Shown: positions 62,640-64,000 of the stretch, in pieces
Position numbering within the stretch: the stretch's first letter is position 1
Layout of the letters: each line of letters begins with the position of its first letter
Source: an uncultured Clostridia bacterium
Lineage (GTDB): Bacteria; Bacillota; Clostridia; Christensenellales; Borkfalkiaceae
DNA length: 64,000 nucleotides
Direction: 5' to 3'
Assembly: GCA_947631905.1 (NCBI GenBank)
Contig: CANRND010000005.1
Span: 24,098 to 88,097, forward strand
The notes under the pieces: generated by a model
The model's input: only the letters and a program-made list of their open reading frames with translations
What the model was told of the DNA's origin: nothing
Databases searched by the model: none
Program-made: the position numbers and the translations under genes

Positions 62640-62897
62640 TCAATCCTCCTTAATCTGTTCAAAATCATCTACGGGTATCTTGTTTTCGTCAAAGATGCCG
62701 TACTCGAAGTAGAGCGCATTGTCCTCACCTTTCAGGTCATAGGTCTGAACGCTCAATTTGCCTTGATTTGAAATGTTGACGGTAATTTTTCGTCTTTCAA
62801 AATCAATTGCAATAATGTTGAAGGTAATGAAGTGGTCAGTATCATACAACTGAAATTCACTCATGAAGTACCTTCTGTGATGGGGAACTTTGTTCAT
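62640..62897 (-). CDS. Small hypothetical protein, first gene of the accessory operon
   Basis: An 85-residue protein with an alternating beta pattern (FITFNIIAIDFERRKITVNI, QTYDLKGEDNALYFEYGIFD); no family recognised. The ATG at 62897 was chosen for CGGAGG 8 nt upstream; the longer open frame upstream has no ribosome binding site. A minus-strand promoter with TTGACT (62994-62999) and a weak -10 may serve the operon. Confidence 0.65.
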   Translation of the reverse strand: MNKVPHHRRYFMSEFQLYDTDHFITFNIIAIDFERRKITVNISNQGKLSVQTYDLKGEDNALYFEYGIFDENKIPVDDFEQIKED

Positions 62898-63033
62898 TTG
62901 GAATACCTCCGAAATTTTATTTTGCCTTTCGGCAGGGGCAGCAGTAGCACGGTTTGACCTATTGGCATTGGAATGAAAGTAAGGCGTGGGAAAAGTCAAC
63001 GACCACGGGACAAAATTTTTTCTCAAAAGAAAA

Positions 63034-63055
63034 AGCCGAGCTGAACAGCCCGGCT
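63034..63055 (-). terminator. Hairpin stopping minus-strand transcripts entering the element
   Basis: AGCCG-GCTG/CAGC-CGGCT stem with one mismatch and a 2-nt loop, followed on the minus strand by a T run. Confidence 0.5.
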
Positions 63056-63090
63056 CTTGAAATAAAAATGGTGCAAAAAATTTTTCCCCG

Positions 63091-63119
63091 TTGACTTTTT
63101 CCTCAAACTGTGCTACAAT
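63091..63119 (+). promoter_or_regulatory. Outward-facing promoter at the right end of the element
   Basis: TTGACT (63091-63096), 17-bp spacer, TACAAT (63114-63119). No gene follows before the right junction. In the circular form it would read across the joined ends toward the element's tRNA-Arg. Confidence 0.6.
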
Positions 63120-63164
63120 AGCCACAACGACAGGCAAAATTCGGACAGGTATAAGGCGAAAAAA

Positions 63165-63196
63165 TTGGTTGTAAATTGGTTGTAAATTGGTTGTAA
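63165..63196 (+). repeat. Right-end TTGGTTGTAA repeats (integrase arm sites)
   Basis: Three direct copies at 63165, 63176 and 63187, spaced exactly 11 bp (one helical turn), 144 bp before the right core. The same 10-mer is found near the left end. The rest of 62898-63339 shows no gene. Confidence 0.7.
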
Positions 63197-63339
63197 TCTG
63201 GTAGAGAAGTTATTTGACGCCGCTTTTCAATCTGAAAAATAGCCGAAAAACCGCCTTAAAACTACCGCAAAAAGCCGATTTTGCGCGTCATTTGGGAAAA
63301 AACTCACGATACGAACGCTATTTTAGGGAAATGGAACTA

Positions 63340-63382
63340 CTCCTAAGGGCTAATTATGGGTTCGATTCCCGTCGGGAGTACC
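63340..63382 (+). pseudogene. 3' half of the disrupted chromosomal tRNA-Arg(CCT) gene (attR)
   Basis: It begins with the core CTCCTAAGGG and continues with anticodon strand GGGCT, variable region, intact T-arm, acceptor strand and CCA (63380-63382 region). From 63353 to 63385 it is identical to 42490-42522 of the intact tRNA. GGGCT pairs perfectly with AGCCC of the 5' half at 42261. Confidence 0.85.
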
Positions 63383-63383
63383 A

Positions 63384-63440
63384 AATGATAATAATCCGAA
63401 CCTTGTAGTGCCTGTTGGCGACGGGTTCGGATTTATCATT
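63384..63440 (+). terminator. Terminator of the original tRNA-Arg gene
   Basis: Long hairpin: ATCCGAACC (63394-63402) pairs with GGTTCGGAT, and outer AATGATAA/TTATCATT arms extend it, followed by TTTTC. Confidence 0.6.
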
Positions 63441-63460
63441 TTCTTCAAGAAATAAAAATA

Positions 63461-63489
63461 GCGGCGGACAAAGTATCTTTGTCCGCCGC
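63461..63489. terminator. Strong bidirectional hairpin
   Basis: Perfect 13-bp arms GCGGCGGACAAAG (63461-63473) and its complement (63477-63489) with a 3-nt loop, downstream of the minus-strand gene at 63562. Confidence 0.65.
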
Positions 63490-63561
63490 ATCGTTTTTGT
63501 CATTCGGGATTTATAAACGATAACCCTTGCCGCCATATTCTCGACGGATCCCTATGTTGTT

Positions 63562-63750
63562 TCAATGGGATATATTCTTCGATTTTTTATTATTCAGTTG
63601 TTTTTCCCGCCGCTCGGCTTGCCATGCTTCAAAATCTCTCTTTCCTTCTTCCGTTTCAAATAACTTTTGGATTGCAGGCAGTAATGCTCGCGCCAGCGAG
63701 TCGATTTCATAGTCGGGGATTCCCGTGGTGTTCTTGCGCTTTCTTCCCAT
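63562..63750 (-). CDS. Small hypothetical protein
   Basis: A 62-residue charged protein (RKRKNTTGIPDYEIDSLARA then LLPAIQKLFETEEGKRDFEA). Proteins of this look occur next to mobilisation genes in Clostridia, but that is memory of pattern, not proof. The ATG at 63750 has an upstream GGAGGAAAC-type site at a long distance. It lies just outside the integrated element. Confidence 0.55.
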   Translation of the reverse strand: MGRKRKNTTGIPDYEIDSLARALLPAIQKLFETEEGKRDFEAWQAERREKQLNNKKSKNISH

Positions 63751-63795
63751 TATTTTTTAACCGATATTGTTTCCTCCTTGTAGATTTATTAAGTT

Positions 63796-64000
63796 TTACA
63801 GCAGGGACAGGATGATGACGATTGTCTGCACGAGCAGAAGCGCGGGGGTAGCCCAAAAGAGAAATTTGCGGAAGCCGCGCTCCGTTCTCAATTCCTCCCG
63901 CGTGGACTCCAAAAGTTTCTTGCTCTCCGCAAGTTCCTTTTCCGCTTCCTCGAATACGGCGGCAGACTGCGCCTGAACGGTTTTCCTTATCTCACTTTCC
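63796..64000 (-). CDS. Coiled-coil protein with C-terminal membrane anchor (C-terminal part)
   Basis: Open from the right edge; 67 residues are visible. A Glu/Lys/Ala-rich coiled coil (FEEAEKELAESKKLLESTRE) is followed by a single hydrophobic C-terminal span (ATPALLLVQTIVIILSLL) directly before the stop. The start lies outside the window. Similar short coiled-coil/tail-anchor proteins accompany relaxase genes on Clostridia elements, so this may be the edge of a second mobile region; confidence in that role is low. Confidence 0.6.
   Translation of the reverse strand, partial: ESEIRKTVQAQSAAVFEEAEKELAESKKLLESTREELRTERGFRKFLFWATPALLLVQTIVIILSLL

Larger units (their letters stand above)
42292..63349. 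mobile_element. Integrative element (about 21 kb) in the anticodon loop of tRNA-Arg(CCT)
   Basis: The ends are defined by the 10-bp core CTCCTAAGGG that joins two complementary halves of one tRNA-Arg gene. TTGGTTGTAA repeats lie inside both ends, and a tyrosine integrase and excisionase are next to the left end. The cargo includes a replacement tRNA, regulators, a ssDNA-phage-like replication and membrane-protein module, and plasmid-type PcfJ/PcfK genes. No conjugation VirB4, relaxase of a classical MOB type, or tailed-phage capsid gene is visible. The plus-strand and minus-strand halves converge at 57711-57738. Confidence 0.88.

Noticed and set aside
63165..63196. Short CRISPR-like or iteron array
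   Set aside because: Only three 10-bp units with 1-bp gaps, no spacers and no cas genes; the same 10-mer at the other end of the element fits integrase arm sites better.
42292..63349. Self-transmissible conjugative element (ICE)
   Set aside because: PcfJ and PcfK suggest it, but no VirB4-type ATPase, VirB6, lysozyme-like VirB1 or classical relaxase is visible. The only P-loop membrane protein is Zot-like, though a mobilisable element cannot be excluded.
42490..63385. The 33-bp direct repeat (42490-42522 and 63353-63385) taken as the attachment site, with the intact tRNA at the left boundary
   Set aside because: The two halves at 42261 and 63340 form one tRNA with matching anticodon stem, and TTGGTTGTAA arm repeats lie to the left of the intact tRNA. 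The element therefore starts at 42292; the 33-bp identity is just the shared 3' part of two similar tRNAs.

Overview
The window looks like a chromosomal stretch of an anaerobic member of the Bacillota (class Clostridia). The support is strong AGGAGG-type ribosome binding sites, sigma-A promoters, a broken copy of the sporulation regulator gene spoIIID, Gram-positive style lipoproteins with Ig-like domains and BspA-type leucine-rich repeats, and a Clostridia-type mobile element. A Christensenellales-like gut organism would fit, but that is a guess from gene style, not a taxonomic assignment.

Layout. (1) 1-8.8 kb, minus strand: a defence-type island with the N-terminal part of a type I methylase (hsdM), a DUF4143 AAA ATPase, and a tightly coupled pair made of a SNF2 helicase and a giant sacsin/Hsp90-like ATPase protein with a Cys4 tail. 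(2) 9-9.14 kb: a frameshifted spoIIID remnant. (3) 9.3-22.8 kb: a pentoside utilisation locus. Seven minus-strand genes encode a surface GH3 enzyme, a small membrane protein, an Ig-like lipoprotein, a GH43 enzyme, a sugar isomerase, a xylulokinase and a GPH-type symporter. An AraC regulator and a divergent sugar-binding lipoprotein sit beside them. One 15-bp motif, placed 16 bp from the -35 box, precedes both the GH3 operon and the lipoprotein gene and is probably the AraC operator. (4) 22.8-24.2 kb: glutamate dehydrogenase. (5) 24.3-41.9 kb: two large paralogous lipoproteins, a leucine-rich-repeat lipoprotein, and a MoxR/DUF58/BatA/VWA envelope module. Most of these genes form one long minus-strand operon.

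(6) 42.29-63.35 kb: a mobile element of about 21 kb. It sits in the anticodon loop of a tRNA-Arg(CCT) gene, which it cuts into a 5' half (42261-42301) and a 3' half (63340-63382). The two halves together give a perfect anticodon stem (AGCCC/GGGCT). Inside its left end the element carries a complete tRNA-Arg(CCT) whose anticodon stem differs but is also fully paired (TTCCC/GGGAA), so it can replace the broken gene. TTGGTTGTAA direct repeats at both ends are likely integrase arm sites. The left part (plus strand) carries integrase and excisionase (both minus), an XRE regulator, a stand-alone Hint protein and a sigma-like regulator behind a structured leader. After these comes a module that resembles a filamentous ssDNA phage: two small cytoplasmic proteins, three membrane proteins with large ectodomains, a 33-residue single-span peptide, a Zot-like membrane ATPase, and a phiX174/pC194-type HUH Rep followed by an origin-like hairpin with CTTGATA sites. 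The right part (minus strand) carries plasmid- and ICE-type accessory genes: PcfJ, a PcfK-MutS domain I fusion, a J-domain protein and a methylase-like protein without its catalytic motif.

(7) 63.4-64 kb: two small genes, one cut by the window edge, that may begin another mobile region.
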